The position numbers and the translations under genes were made by a program. From Palsa-504 sp963819785 (GTDB lineage: Bacteria; Actinomycetota; Actinomycetes; Streptosporangiales; Streptosporangiaceae), in contig CAWFXW010000020.1 of NCBI GenBank assembly GCA_963819785.1, positions 496,001-560,000 of the forward strand: a stretch of 64,000 nt of DNA. Reading direction: 5' to 3'. The notes below the pieces were generated by a model. That model did no database searches, was not told the origin of the DNA, and was given only the letters and a program-made list of their open reading frames with translations. Shown here piece after piece: positions 16,815 through 24,770 of this stretch (positions are counted from its first letter, which is position 1; each line of letters begins with the position of its first letter).

Positions 16815-18340
16815 TGAACGGGTCTGTTGAAGAGGCTGACGTCGTCGTGGTGGGGTTCGGCGGGGCGGGCGCGGCCACGGCCATCGCGGCCGCGGACCAC
16901 GGAGCGTCCGTGATCGTGCTGGAGAAGCAGCCCGCGGACCGGCACACGCCGAGCACGTACATGTCGGGCGGCATCGTGATGGGGGTCAACGACGTCGAGC
17001 GGGCCGCCTTGTATATGGACCGGTGCTCGGGCGGGATGATCCCGTTCGCGGTGTCGCGGGCCTGGGCGGTCATGGCGGCGGACCTGGTTGCGTGGCTGGA
17101 GCGGATCGGCGCGGACCTGGCCCTGGTCAAGGTGGGCGAGGGCGAGAACACCCAGTTCGAGGGGGCGGACTCGGTCGAGGCGTGGACGCAGTCGCGGCCG
17201 CCTGCGGATTTTGATCCTCTGGCGCGGGATCTGAGTGCGCCTTCCACGGTGGGGGCCCTGGCCAGCGGGATGAACACCGGCGAGGCCGGGCGCCGCACCG
17301 GGGCGGAGTACTTCGACAGCCTGCGGCGGGTGGTTTCATCGCGGCCGGGAATTCGGGTGCTTTACGGGTGCCCGGCTGCGCGGCTTATCCAGGACGGGGC
17401 CGGGCGGGTGACCGGGGTGCGGGTGTTGGCTGGATCCGAGATGCGGGCGCGGCGCGGGGTGGTGCTGACCTGCGGCGGCTACGAGTGGAACGACGAGATC
17501 AAGATCAACGCGCTGAAGGCGTCGCCGATCTACTTCTACGGCAACCCGGGCAACACCGGCGACGGGATCCGGATGGCGCAGGCCGTGGGGGCCGACCTGT
17601 GGCACATGAACCAGATGATCGGCCGGGCCATCGGGCACTTTGCCGAGGACGGGCACGAGTACAACTTCGTGATCGGGATCCACCCGCCGGGGTACCTGAT
17701 CACCGACAAGTACGGCCAGCGTTTCGCCAACGAGGTATCGCAGGCCCAGATGAAGCACAGCTTCTACTACGAGCTGCTCAAGTACGACGCGGACAAGCAG
17801 GAGTACCCGCGCAACCCGTGCTACTGGATCTTCGACCAGCGCCGGATGACCGCGGCGCCGCTGGTCTCGCTGCGCTCGGGGTTCGTGCGGGCCGGGTACT
17901 ACGACTGGAGCCCGGACAACTCCCGCGAGGTGGCCAAGGGCTGGATCAAGAAGGCCGACGACGTCGGCTCGCTGGGGAAATTGGCTGGTCTTGCGGATCC
18001 GGACGCGCTGGCGGAGACCGTGGCCAGGTACAACGCGGGCTGCGCGGCCGGCTTCGACGAATTCGGGCGGCCTGCGGACACGCTGGTGCCGCTGGATTCG
18101 CCGCCGTACTACTGCGTGGCTCTCTATCCCGGCGGGTCGAATACGTGCGGCGGGCCGCGGCGGGACGAGCGGGCGCGGGTGCTCGACGCGTTCGGCGACC
18201 CCATCCCCGGGCTGTACGCGGCGGGTGAGCTGGGCGAGGCGGTCGGGCTGCTGTACCCGGCCAACGGCGCGAACCTGTCCGAGTCGATCTGCTTCGGGCG
18301 GATCGCGGCGGCCGACGCGCTGGGCGTTCCGGCCCTTTAG
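16814..18340 (+). CDS. FAD-binding dehydrogenase of the fumarate reductase/3-ketosteroid-delta1-dehydrogenase group
   Basis: The 508-residue protein has the FAD Rossmann motif GFGGAGAATA (14-23), the acid LEKQP after beta-2 and TYMSGG in the substrate-facing loop. Its C-terminal FAD motif is GLYAAGELGEAVGLLYPANG, ending SESICFGRIAA. These features mark the flavoprotein superfamily that introduces or reduces C=C bonds beside carbonyls. I set the start at ATG 16814, where it overlaps the previous stop; the open frame reaches 16769. It closes the operon VOC - acyl-CoA dehydrogenase - small protein - flavoprotein. A collapsed paralogue lies at 19282-19636. Substrate unknown; a cyclic ketone or enoyl acid is likely. 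Confidence 0.85.
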   Translation: MNGSVEEADVVVVGFGGAGAATAIAAADHGASVIVLEKQPADRHTPSTYMSGGIVMGVNDVERAALYMDRCSGGMIPFAVSRAWAVMAADLVAWLERIGADLALVKVGEGENTQFEGADSVEAWTQSRPPADFDPLARDLSAPSTVGALASGMNTGEAGRRTGAEYFDSLRRVVSSRPGIRVLYGCPAARLIQDGAGRVTGVRVLAGSEMRARRGVVLTCGGYEWNDEIKINALKASPIYFYGNPGNTGDGIRMAQAVGADLWHMNQMIGRAIGHFAEDGHEYNFVIGIHPPGYLITDKYGQRFANEVSQAQMKHSFYYELLKYDADKQEYPRNPCYWIFDQRRMTAAPLVSLRSGFVRAGYYDWSPDNSREVAKGWIKKADDVGSLGKLAGLADPDALAETVARYNAGCAAGFDEFGRPADTLVPLDSPPYYCVALYPGGSNTCGGPRRDERARVLDAFGDPIPGLYAAGELGEAVGLLYPANGANLSESICFGRIAAADALGVPAL

Positions 18341-18348
18341 GGGTATCC

Positions 18349-18490
18349 GTGGCGCTTGGTGCTTGCGATCAGATCAGGAACCTCATCCACCGGTATTCCG
18401 AGGCGGTGGATGAGGGACGTTTCGAGGTGCTCGACGAGCTGTGCACCGGGACTTCATCGGGGACATGAGCCGGCACGTGCGGGGTGGTTA
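18349..18490 (+). pseudogene. SnoaL/NTF2-like protein fragment
   Basis: GTG 18349 opens a 39-codon frame (IRNLIHRYSEAVDEGRFEVL) that matches the first helix of SnoaL-like proteins and stops at 18468. A neighbouring frame then reads HRDFIGDMSRHV, like the following strand of the same fold, until 18490. Only about one third of a normal 130-residue SnoaL domain is left. It follows the flavoprotein by 8 bases and was probably its operon partner. Confidence 0.55.
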
Positions 18491-18505
18491 GCGCCTTAGG
18501 GCTCT

Positions 18506-18567
18506 ACTACGTCGTAGCCACAACGACGCACACCCGACTACCACGTTGGTTGCCACAACGACGTAGT
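18506..18567. repeat. Inverted and direct repeat pair between convergent remnants
   Basis: ACTACGTCGT (18506-18515) is repeated in inverse orientation as ACGACGTAGT (18558-18567). A direct repeat GCCACAACGACG occurs at 18517-18528 and 18552-18563. It could fold as a long hairpin and serve as a terminator, or be a recombination scar. Confidence 0.55.
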
Positions 18568-18608
18568 TGCTTCCTGGGAAACCCGGGCTGGGCTCTTTGG
18601 CCGGGGCG

Positions 18609-19280
18609 CTAGCCGGCGTCCCAGGTGGTGAAGATGTCGCCGGCCGCGTCGTGGACCAGGTCGAAGGCCTCGACGCCGGTCAGGGAGGCGGAGCCGATAA
18701 TGTTCAGCACGAGGTGCTTGCTGACCCCGAAGGCGCGGGCCAGCAGGACGTTGTCGCGGATGCCCGAGGCGAAGCCGCGGATGACGTTGTAGTGCAGCAA
18801 GGTGGTGGGCACGATCTGCTTGGGCAACTCGCGGACGCAGGTCTCGAACCGCTGCCGGTAGGCCTTGAGCAGGTCGGGGCGGTGGGCGGCCAGGAACTTC
18901 ACGTGCGGCGGGAGCTCGCCCAGGGTGGTCTGGTACCAGTCTTGTACGGCGCGGAGTTCCGCCGGCGACATGCGCGGGTCGCTGAAGTCCAGGCCGGTGG
19001 TGAACGCGGCGGGGTCCGGAGCCCAGCCGTCGGGGAACTCGGCCGGCTCTTCCGGGGTCATCCAGGCGTAGCCGTCCAGGGCGCGGGCCACGGTCTCCAG
19101 GCCCGCCGGGCCCATGACCAGGAAGCTGATCGCGATCCCCTCGAGGATCTGCGCCTTGGTCAGGCCCATCTTCTGCCGGGTGTGGATGAGGTAACGGACG
19201 CCGACGTCGTAGCCGATCACGGCGTAGAACGGCAGGAAGCCGAAGACGAAGACCTTGCGCTCGGATTCGTAGTTGTTCGG
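18609..19280 (-). pseudogene. Carboxymuconolactone decarboxylase/AhpD-like protein, 5' end lost
   Basis: The readable part is 224 codons. It contains FGFLPFYAVIGYDVGVRYLIHTRQ, KAQILEGIAISFLVMGPAGLETVA and a second half PTTLLHYNVIRGFASGIRDNVLLARAFG, in the style of carboxymuconolactone decarboxylase-family proteins with two helical repeats. No cysteine pair of the AhpD type is visible. Upstream of NNYESERK there is no start codon; the sequence passes straight into a flavoprotein remnant on the other strand. The gene lost its beginning in the same event, or family of events, that shortened that flavoprotein. Confidence 0.65.
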
Positions 19281-19281
19281 C

Positions 19282-19636
19282 GTGGCGACGTTGGCGGAGC
19301 TGGGCGCCTCCGTGCTGATCCTGGAGAAGCAGCCGCACGACCGACCTGGCGCTGGAGCGGATCGGCGGGGCCGAGCACCCGGAGTTCGAGGGCGCCGACG
19401 CCATCGAGTCCTGGGCGCAGTCGCGGCCCAGTGAGCGGGTGCCGCCGGGGACGACGGTCCGGGAGCCGATCCCGGGGCTGTACGGCGCGGGCGAACTGGG
19501 CGAAGCGGTCGGCATGCTGTACCCGGCCAACGGCGGCAACCTGTCGGAATCGGTGTGCTTCGGCCGCCTCGCCGCCGAGCACGCCATGGGCCGCGTCTTA
19601 CCGTTTTGCGGCGCTTCGCCGGGTAAACCGCCGTAA
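19282..19636 (+). pseudogene. Collapsed FAD-binding dehydrogenase (three pieces of one gene)
   Basis: Three short pieces match, in order, separate parts of the intact flavoprotein at 16814-18340. VATLAELGASVLILEKQPHDR covers the end of the FAD-binding motif. DLALERIGG followed by HPEFEGADAIESWAQSRP covers residues around 100-130. IPGLYGAGELGEAVGMLYPANG and SESVCFGRLAA form the C-terminus. Some 380 codons between them are gone, and a frame change separates piece 1 from piece 2. The product cannot bind FAD. Confidence 0.75.
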
Positions 19637-19668
19637 TCTTCAAGGCAACACGGCGGCGAGGAGGGGCG

Positions 19669-20837
19669 TTGACCGAGGATTTCCCGGTACGGCTGGCGGG
19701 GTTCGGGCCGGGTTCGCTGGTGGCCTCCTACCGGCTGGAAGCGCAGGTCGGAGCGGGCGGGATGGCGGTGGTGCGGCGACCGATCCGGCGCCGGGTCCTG
19801 GCGGTGCTGGCCGGGACGGTCCTGGTCGCGGCGGCGATCGTCGTGCCGCTGCTCACCACTTCCACGGGTCCGTCCGGCCCGCGGCATGCGCAGCAGCAGC
19901 AGCAGCACGGCGCGGAACGTCGTAGCCGGGAAACTGCTCACCACCTTGGCCAGCCCGGGCCAGATAGGTGCCGACCATCTCGTGTTCAGCCCTGATGGCG
20001 CGACACTGGCCGGGCGCGGCCCGCAACAACATGATCTTCCTGTGGCAGGTCCCGGCGGGGAAGCTGGCCGCCGCCCTCGCCGAGCGCATGTATCCGGGCC
20101 CGATAACCACGGTGGCGTTCAGCCCTAACGGGGCGATGCTGGCCACCGCCGACAACTACAGCAGGATCCTGCTGTGGAATGTCGCGACCGGGAAACGGAC
20201 GATCACCCTGTCCTACCCGGCTAAGAACACCGACATCGCCGCGGTCGCATTCAGCCCCGACGGCAAGACGCTGGCCACCACCGATTACACCAGCACCCAC
20301 CTGTGGCAGGTCTCCACCGGAACGCAGACCGCGGTGCTGAGCGACTCCGCGGGCATGGGAGACGCGGTCGCGTTCAGTCCCGACGGTGCGATGCTGGCTG
20401 TCGCCACCAACGGCGGCAGCACCCTCCTGTGGAACCTCAGCACCAGAAAGGTAGCCGCCACCCTTTCCCAGCCCGACGGCGAGAACACGGCTGGTCGGTC
20501 GCGTTCAGTCGCGACGGTGCCACGCTGGCCACCACCGACGCCAGCGGCCACAGCTACCTGTGGAATCTGGCCACAGATAAGGTCATCGCCGCCTTCACCG
20601 ACCCAGGCAGTAAGGCGGAAACCACGTGGGTTCAGCCGAAGGGCACCACGCTGGCGACCGCCGACACTAACGGTGGCACCTACCTGTGGAACGTCGCCAC
20701 CCGGAAGCTCGCCGCTACCCTCTCCGAACCCGCCAAGGATCCAGATAAGGGCGGCCTCGGTGGCGTTCAGCCCGAACGGCGCCCTGCTGGCCACCTCGGA
20801 CAACTACGGCGGCGTCTACCTGTGGAAAGTCAGCTGA
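19669..20837 (+). pseudogene. Ser/Thr protein kinase with WD40 repeats; kinase domain excised, frames broken
   Basis: TTG 19669 follows AGGAGGGG. The protein begins like an actinobacterial Pkn (GSLVASYRLEAQVGAGGMAVV, the glycine-rich loop) and then jumps to a basic-flanked transmembrane helix (RRRVLAVLAGTVLVAAAIVV). The whole catalytic domain, about 250 residues, is missing. Past 19900 the frame changes, and WD40-type repeats follow (VAFSPNGAMLATADN, VAFSPDGKTLATTD, YLWNVAT) across three frames to 20837. The design, a kinase sensor with an extracellular beta-propeller, is common in these bacteria. This copy is dead. Confidence 0.75.
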
Positions 20838-20855
20838 CCAGGAGCGTTACGGCGG

Positions 20856-21463
20856 TTAGCTCTTGGCGGTCAGGCCCAGCATGTACTCGACGGTGGCGGA
20901 CATCAGGTCGTGCGGGGAGATCGCACCGGCCGGGTATACCAGCGGAGCACCGAGTTGGCCGTGCCCATGGCCAGCCGGGTGGCCAGGTGGGCGTCGCCGG
21001 GGCGGATCTCGCCGAGCCGCTGGCCTTCGGTGATCACCTCGGTGATCAGCTCGTGGTAGAGCCGCTCGCCGCGCTTGAGGCGCAGGTCGCGCTTGCCGGA
21101 CAGCTGGTTGCGCTCGGCGAAGTAGATGCGGAAGGCATCCACGTTCTCCAGCAGGGTGCCCACGTGCCGTTCGAACAGCAGGGTGAGACGGCGGATGGGC
21201 GGCTCCTCGGCGACGGCGATGGGCCGGGCCTGCTCGAGCAGCGTGTCACCCAGATGGCCGATGATCCGCCAGAGCAGGTCTTCCTTGGATTCGAAGTAGT
21301 AGTAGAACAGCGGCCGCGTGATGCCGAGCTCGTCGGCGATCTCCTGCAGGCTGGTCTCCCGGAAACCGCCGCGGCTGAAGAGCTGGATCGCGTTACGGAG
21401 GAGTTCCTCCTCCCGCGATACCTTGACGGCCTTGGGCAAGGTTCCTCGATTGGTCGGGGGCAC
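20856..21463 (-). CDS. TetR-family transcriptional regulator, frameshifted near the C-terminus
   Basis: The start is GTG 21463. The N-terminal HTH is clear (ELLRNAIQLFSRGGFRETS; IADELGITRPLFYYYFESKEDLL), followed by a helical ligand domain of normal size. As written, the frame ends at 20903 after NSVLRWYTRPVRSP. One base of change near 20938 gives the expected ending (YPAGAISPHDLMSATVEYML) and a stop at 20856. Since most of the protein is unaffected, it may still work or the base may be an error. It is divergent from the FadH-like gene. The site TTACTTTTCGGTAAG (21608-21622) in its upstream region recurs before the binding-protein gene at 26024, so those are likely targets. Confidence 0.8.
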
Positions 21464-21607
21464 GAGCGAATTTTACGCGTCAGAATGATCACGGCCCAGG
21501 CCGAACGCACCCTGGCGCGGCCCCGGCGACGTGACGCGCGCCCGTCACGATGCTCAGCGGGCCAGGCGTCGATCACGTCACCCGGCGCCTTGCCCATGGT
21601 CCATATT

Positions 21608-21622
21608 TTACTTTTCGGTAAG
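21608..21622. promoter_or_regulatory. Candidate TetR operator TTACTTTTCGGTAAG
   Basis: It is 13/15 identical to TTACTTGCCGGTAAG at 26132-26146 and resembles TTACTTACTGTAAG at 26060-26073. It lies in the control region of the TetR gene itself, as expected for autoregulation. Confidence 0.45.
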
Positions 21623-21741
21623 ACATCTGTCTACGATGAACCGGCTGGCGGCGTGACTCTATTTGCCCAGCTAGATTGGGCACTAGCGTGGCTCATTCCG
21701 CGCGGCGTAAGCCTCATGGCCCGGATCGGGATTCGGTATCC

Positions 21742-21769
21742 TTGACTGGACTGTCAAGACTGCTAGGGT
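21742..21769 (+). promoter_or_regulatory. Promoter with overlapping inverted repeat for the FadH-like gene
   Basis: TTGACT (21742-21747) and TAGGGT (21764-21769) are separated by 16 bases and fit a sigma-70-type promoter. The -35 is part of CTTGAC-N6-GTCAAG (21741-21758), so a bound repressor would cover it. The arms match those at 13768-13783. The leader to ATG 21843 is about 65 bases. Confidence 0.6.
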
Positions 21770-21842
21770 ACTGCTCAGGGGAAGACCCAGCGCCGGGCGA
21801 TGTCACGTACCCGGCGCCCTTGACGCGCGGAATGAGGCGGCA

Positions 21843-23927
21843 ATGGCGGACGCGAACCGGTACCCACTGACCACCACCCCGATCAAGCTCGGGCGCGGTG
21901 GAGATCAGGAACCGCTTCTACCTGTCCCCGCACGGCGTGGGGTACAACGTCGGCTACGAGCCCTCCGACGTGTTCGCGGAGTACTACCGGGTCCGCGCGG
22001 CCGGCGGCTGCGGGCTGCTCGTGCACGCGATGTCGACGATGCCCAAGCGCGGCGGCGGGAGCCTGACCACCCCCTACCTGGAGCGCACGATCCCGTCGTT
22101 CAGGGCGGTCGCGGACGCGGTGCACGGCGAGGGCAGCAAGATCTTCGCCGAAATCCACTATTCGCGGGTCGGGAACCTGTGGAGTTACGAGCCGGGCAGC
22201 TCGAACGCCCCGCTGTTCGGCCCGTCCCCGGTGCAGACCGCCGACGACTTCCACGTGACCCACGAGATGAGCACCGAGACCATCGCCAAGGTCGTCGAGG
22301 CGCACCGGATCTCCGCGCAGCACCTGGCCGAGGCGGGCTACGACGGGATCGAGATGCACTGCGCGCACGGGATGCTGTGCGAGGCGTTCCTGTCGCCGTA
22401 CTTCAACCGGCGCACCGACGAGTACGGCGGCAGCCTCGAGGGCCGGATGCGGTTCCTGGTCGAGTGCCTGCAGGCGGCGCGCGAGGGGCGGGCCCGGACC
22501 GCGCCATCGGCATGCGGATGAACGCCGACGAACTGGTGCCCGAGGGCGGCGGCCTGACCCAGGCCGACAACCGTGAGGTGGTCCGGCGGCTCGTTTCGGC
22601 CGGACTGCTCGACTTCCTCGATCTCGACATCGCGATCGAACCCGATCAGATGGTGCTCGGCATGCCCAACTACCTGCTGCCCAAGCAGGTCTACCGGAGC
22701 TACGTGGCGGGCGTGCGCGAGGCGGCCGGCGATGTTCCGGTGCTGAGCGCGCTGGGCCGGGTGACCTCGATCGACGAGGTCGAGGAGGCGCTGGCCTCGG
22801 GCGTGGCCGACATGATCGGCGCCGCCCGGGGGCTGATCGCCGAGCCCGACCTGCTGGCCAACGCGCTGGCCGGCCGGGAGTCGGACAGCCGGACCTGCCT
22901 GGCCTGCAACCTGTGCATGACCGACGGGGCGCGCGGCACCTGGGGCTGCGCGATCAACCCCGAGACCGCGCGGGAGCAGCGCTGGCGCGCCTACCCGCCC
23001 GCGCCGCGGCCCTCGCGGGTCGTCGTGGTCGGCGGCGGCCCGGCCGGGCTGGAGGCGGCCCGGGTCGCCGCCAAGCGCGGGCACGGCGTGGTGCTTTTCG
23101 AGCGGCAGGACCGGGTGGGCGGCCAGCTGAACCTGTGGGCGGCGCTGCCGGACCGGGAGATCTTCCGCACCACGCCGGAATGGTACGAACGGCAGCTCGG
23201 TCAGCTCGGCGTCGACGTGCGGCTGAGTACCGAGGCCACCGCGGACCTGGTCCTGGCCGAGGAGCCCGGCGCGATCCTCATCGGGACCGGCGCCCGGTAC
23301 ATCCGCACCGGCGAGACCGGCTACTTCAAGCGCCCGGTACCCGGCTGGGACCAGGACTTCGTGGTCACGCCGGAGCAGGTCCTCGAGGGCGGGCTGCGGT
23401 TCACCGGCAGCGTCGTCGTCTTCGACGAGGAGGGCATCACCACCGGGCCCGGCCTGGCCGAACTGCTCGCCGCCCAGGGAGCGCAGGTGGTTCTGGTATC
23501 GCGGTGGTCGGAGCCGTTCGGGAACCTCGGCGGCCTGCTGATCACCTCGACGATGCCGCGGATCAAGAAGCTCGGGGTCCAGATCCTGACCCGGACCCAC
23601 CTGCGGGAGATCGGCGATCACACGGTCCGGGTCTACGACATCGACACCGGAGCCGAGAACGAGCTCGAGGTGGCGGCGATCGTGATGGCCACCGGCCGGC
23701 GCGCCGACCTCGGTCTCGGCCGTGACCTCGCCGGCCGTGCCGAGCAGGTGTTCTCGATCGGGGATGCCCTCTCCCCCCGCGGGCTGACCGCCGCGATCCA
23801 GGACGGCCACCGGTACGCGCGGACGATCGGTGAGCCCGGTGCGCCGCGCACGTTCACCGACCTGTACTTCGCGCCGGTCGACTTCGCCACCTTCCAGCGG
23901 CCGGCCTCGGTCCTGCTCGCGGAGTAG
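21843..23927 (+). CDS. 2,4-dienoyl-CoA reductase-like NADH:flavin oxidoreductase (FadH family), two compensating frameshifts
   Basis: Domains in order: an Old-Yellow-Enzyme TIM barrel, a [4Fe-4S] cluster site CLACNLC with a fourth Cys ten residues on (about 22907-22948), then FAD- and NAD(P)-binding folds (VVVVGGGPAGLEAARVAAKRG). About 694 residues agree with the family. Between roughly 21890 and 22500 the correct protein lies in another frame (RNRFYLSPHGVGYNVGYEPS to AHGMLCEAFLSPYFNRRTD). One extra G in CTCGGG near 21886 and one missing G in GAGGGG near 22492 explain both shifts. Such paired G-run changes suggest sequencing error, so I list it as a gene. The family reduces C=C bonds in enoyl or dienoyl thioesters or cyclic enones. 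Confidence 0.8.
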   Translation: MADANRYPLTTTPIKLGRGGDQEPLLPVPARRGVQRRLRALRRVRGVLPGPRGRRLRAARARDVDDAQARRREPDHPLPGAHDPVVQGGRGRGARRGQQDLRRNPLFAGREPVELRAGQLERPAVRPVPGADRRRLPRDPRDEHRDHRQGRRGAPDLRAAPGRGGLRRDRDALRARDAVRGVPVAVLQPAHRRVRRQPRGPDAVPGRVPAGGARGAGPDRAIGMRMNADELVPEGGGLTQADNREVVRRLVSAGLLDFLDLDIAIEPDQMVLGMPNYLLPKQVYRSYVAGVREAAGDVPVLSALGRVTSIDEVEEALASGVADMIGAARGLIAEPDLLANALAGRESDSRTCLACNLCMTDGARGTWGCAINPETAREQRWRAYPPAPRPSRVVVVGGGPAGLEAARVAAKRGHGVVLFERQDRVGGQLNLWAALPDREIFRTTPEWYERQLGQLGVDVRLSTEATADLVLAEEPGAILIGTGARYIRTGETGYFKRPVPGWDQDFVVTPEQVLEGGLRFTGSVVVFDEEGITTGPGLAELLAAQGAQVVLVSRWSEPFGNLGGLLITSTMPRIKKLGVQILTRTHLREIGDHTVRVYDIDTGAENELEVAAIVMATGRRADLGLGRDLAGRAEQVFSIGDALSPRGLTAAIQDGHRYARTIGEPGAPRTFTDLYFAPVDFATFQRPASVLLAE

Positions 23928-23953
23928 CGCGGTCCCGAAACGGGCGGGCCGGG

Positions 23954-24754
23954 CTAGTCGCCGTCGAAGGTGGGGGCGCGGTGCTCGCGGCGGGCCTGGA
24001 CGCCCTTGTGGATGTCCTTGGTGGACAAGGTGACCGGCTGAGCCAGCGCCTCCCACTGCAGGGCCAGCTCAAACCGGCCCCGCGGGCCCTGCGCCAGCCC
24101 CGCCTTGGTCAGCCGGGTGGCGATCGGCGCGGCCCGGGCCACGCCCTCCGCGACATCCAGCGCGCGGCCCACCACATCCTCGGCGACGTCGCTGACCAGG
24201 CCCCAGGCCAGGGCCTCCTCGGCCGTCACCACCCGGCCGGTGTAGAGCATCTCCCGGGCCCGCGGCATCCCGACCGCCTCGGGCAGCAGCCAGCTGATCC
24301 CCATCCCGCCGTGCGTGCCCAGCTGCGTGAACGGGGCGCTGAAGGTCGCCGACGGCGAGGCGTAGCGCAGGTCACACGCCAGCGCCAGGCACAGGCCGGC
24401 GCCCACCGCCGGCCCGTTAACCGCCGCCACCACCGGCACCGCGATCTGCTGCGGGGCAAGCCACGCCCGGTAGAAGGGCAGCATCTTGTCCCGCAGCCGA
24501 TCCGGGGTGTTGTCGCTGAGGTTGCCCTGGTCCAGCCAGGACAGGTCCGCCCCGGAGCAGAACGCGCTGCCGGTCCCGGTCACCACGACCGCGCGCAGTG
24601 ACCGGTCCCCGGCAACTTCGTCCATCACCGCGGTCCACGCCGACGTCAGCTCCGTCGTCATCGCGTTCCGCAGCTCGGGCAGGTTCAGCGTGACCAGCGC
24701 CACGCCAGGCGAAGCGAGCTGCAGATCTACCAGCTCTTCCAGCCCGTCAGGCAT
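23954..24754 (-). CDS. Enoyl-CoA hydratase/isomerase (crotonase) family protein
   Basis: The 266 residues show both oxyanion-hole segments, AFCSGADLSWL (around 64-74) and NGPAVGAGLCLALACD (around 113-128), followed by FTQLGTHGGMG. The position of the first catalytic Glu of true hydratases (the E of a typical F-x-E-x-x-L-G) is occupied by Gln. The reaction may therefore be isomerisation or another crotonase chemistry rather than plain hydration. It is convergent with the FadH-like gene (26 bases apart) and lies behind the binding-lipoprotein gene in the same direction, 16 bases downstream of its stop. Confidence 0.85.
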   Translation of the reverse strand: MPDGLEELVDLQLASPGVALVTLNLPELRNAMTTELTSAWTAVMDEVAGDRSLRAVVVTGTGSAFCSGADLSWLDQGNLSDNTPDRLRDKMLPFYRAWLAPQQIAVPVVAAVNGPAVGAGLCLALACDLRYASPSATFSAPFTQLGTHGGMGISWLLPEAVGMPRAREMLYTGRVVTAEEALAWGLVSDVAEDVVGRALDVAEGVARAAPIATRLTKAGLAQGPRGRFELALQWEALAQPVTLSTKDIHKGVQARREHRAPTFDGD

Positions 24755-24770
24755 GCCGCCCCTTCCGGCC

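Larger units (their letters stand above)
21464..21842. other. Divergent intergenic region between TetR and FadH-like gene
   Basis: No gene is seen in these 379 bases. They hold an operator-like site (21608-21622), an AT-rich stretch around 21595-21665, and a promoter with an overlapping inverted repeat (21742-21769) that drives the plus-strand gene. Confidence 0.6.
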
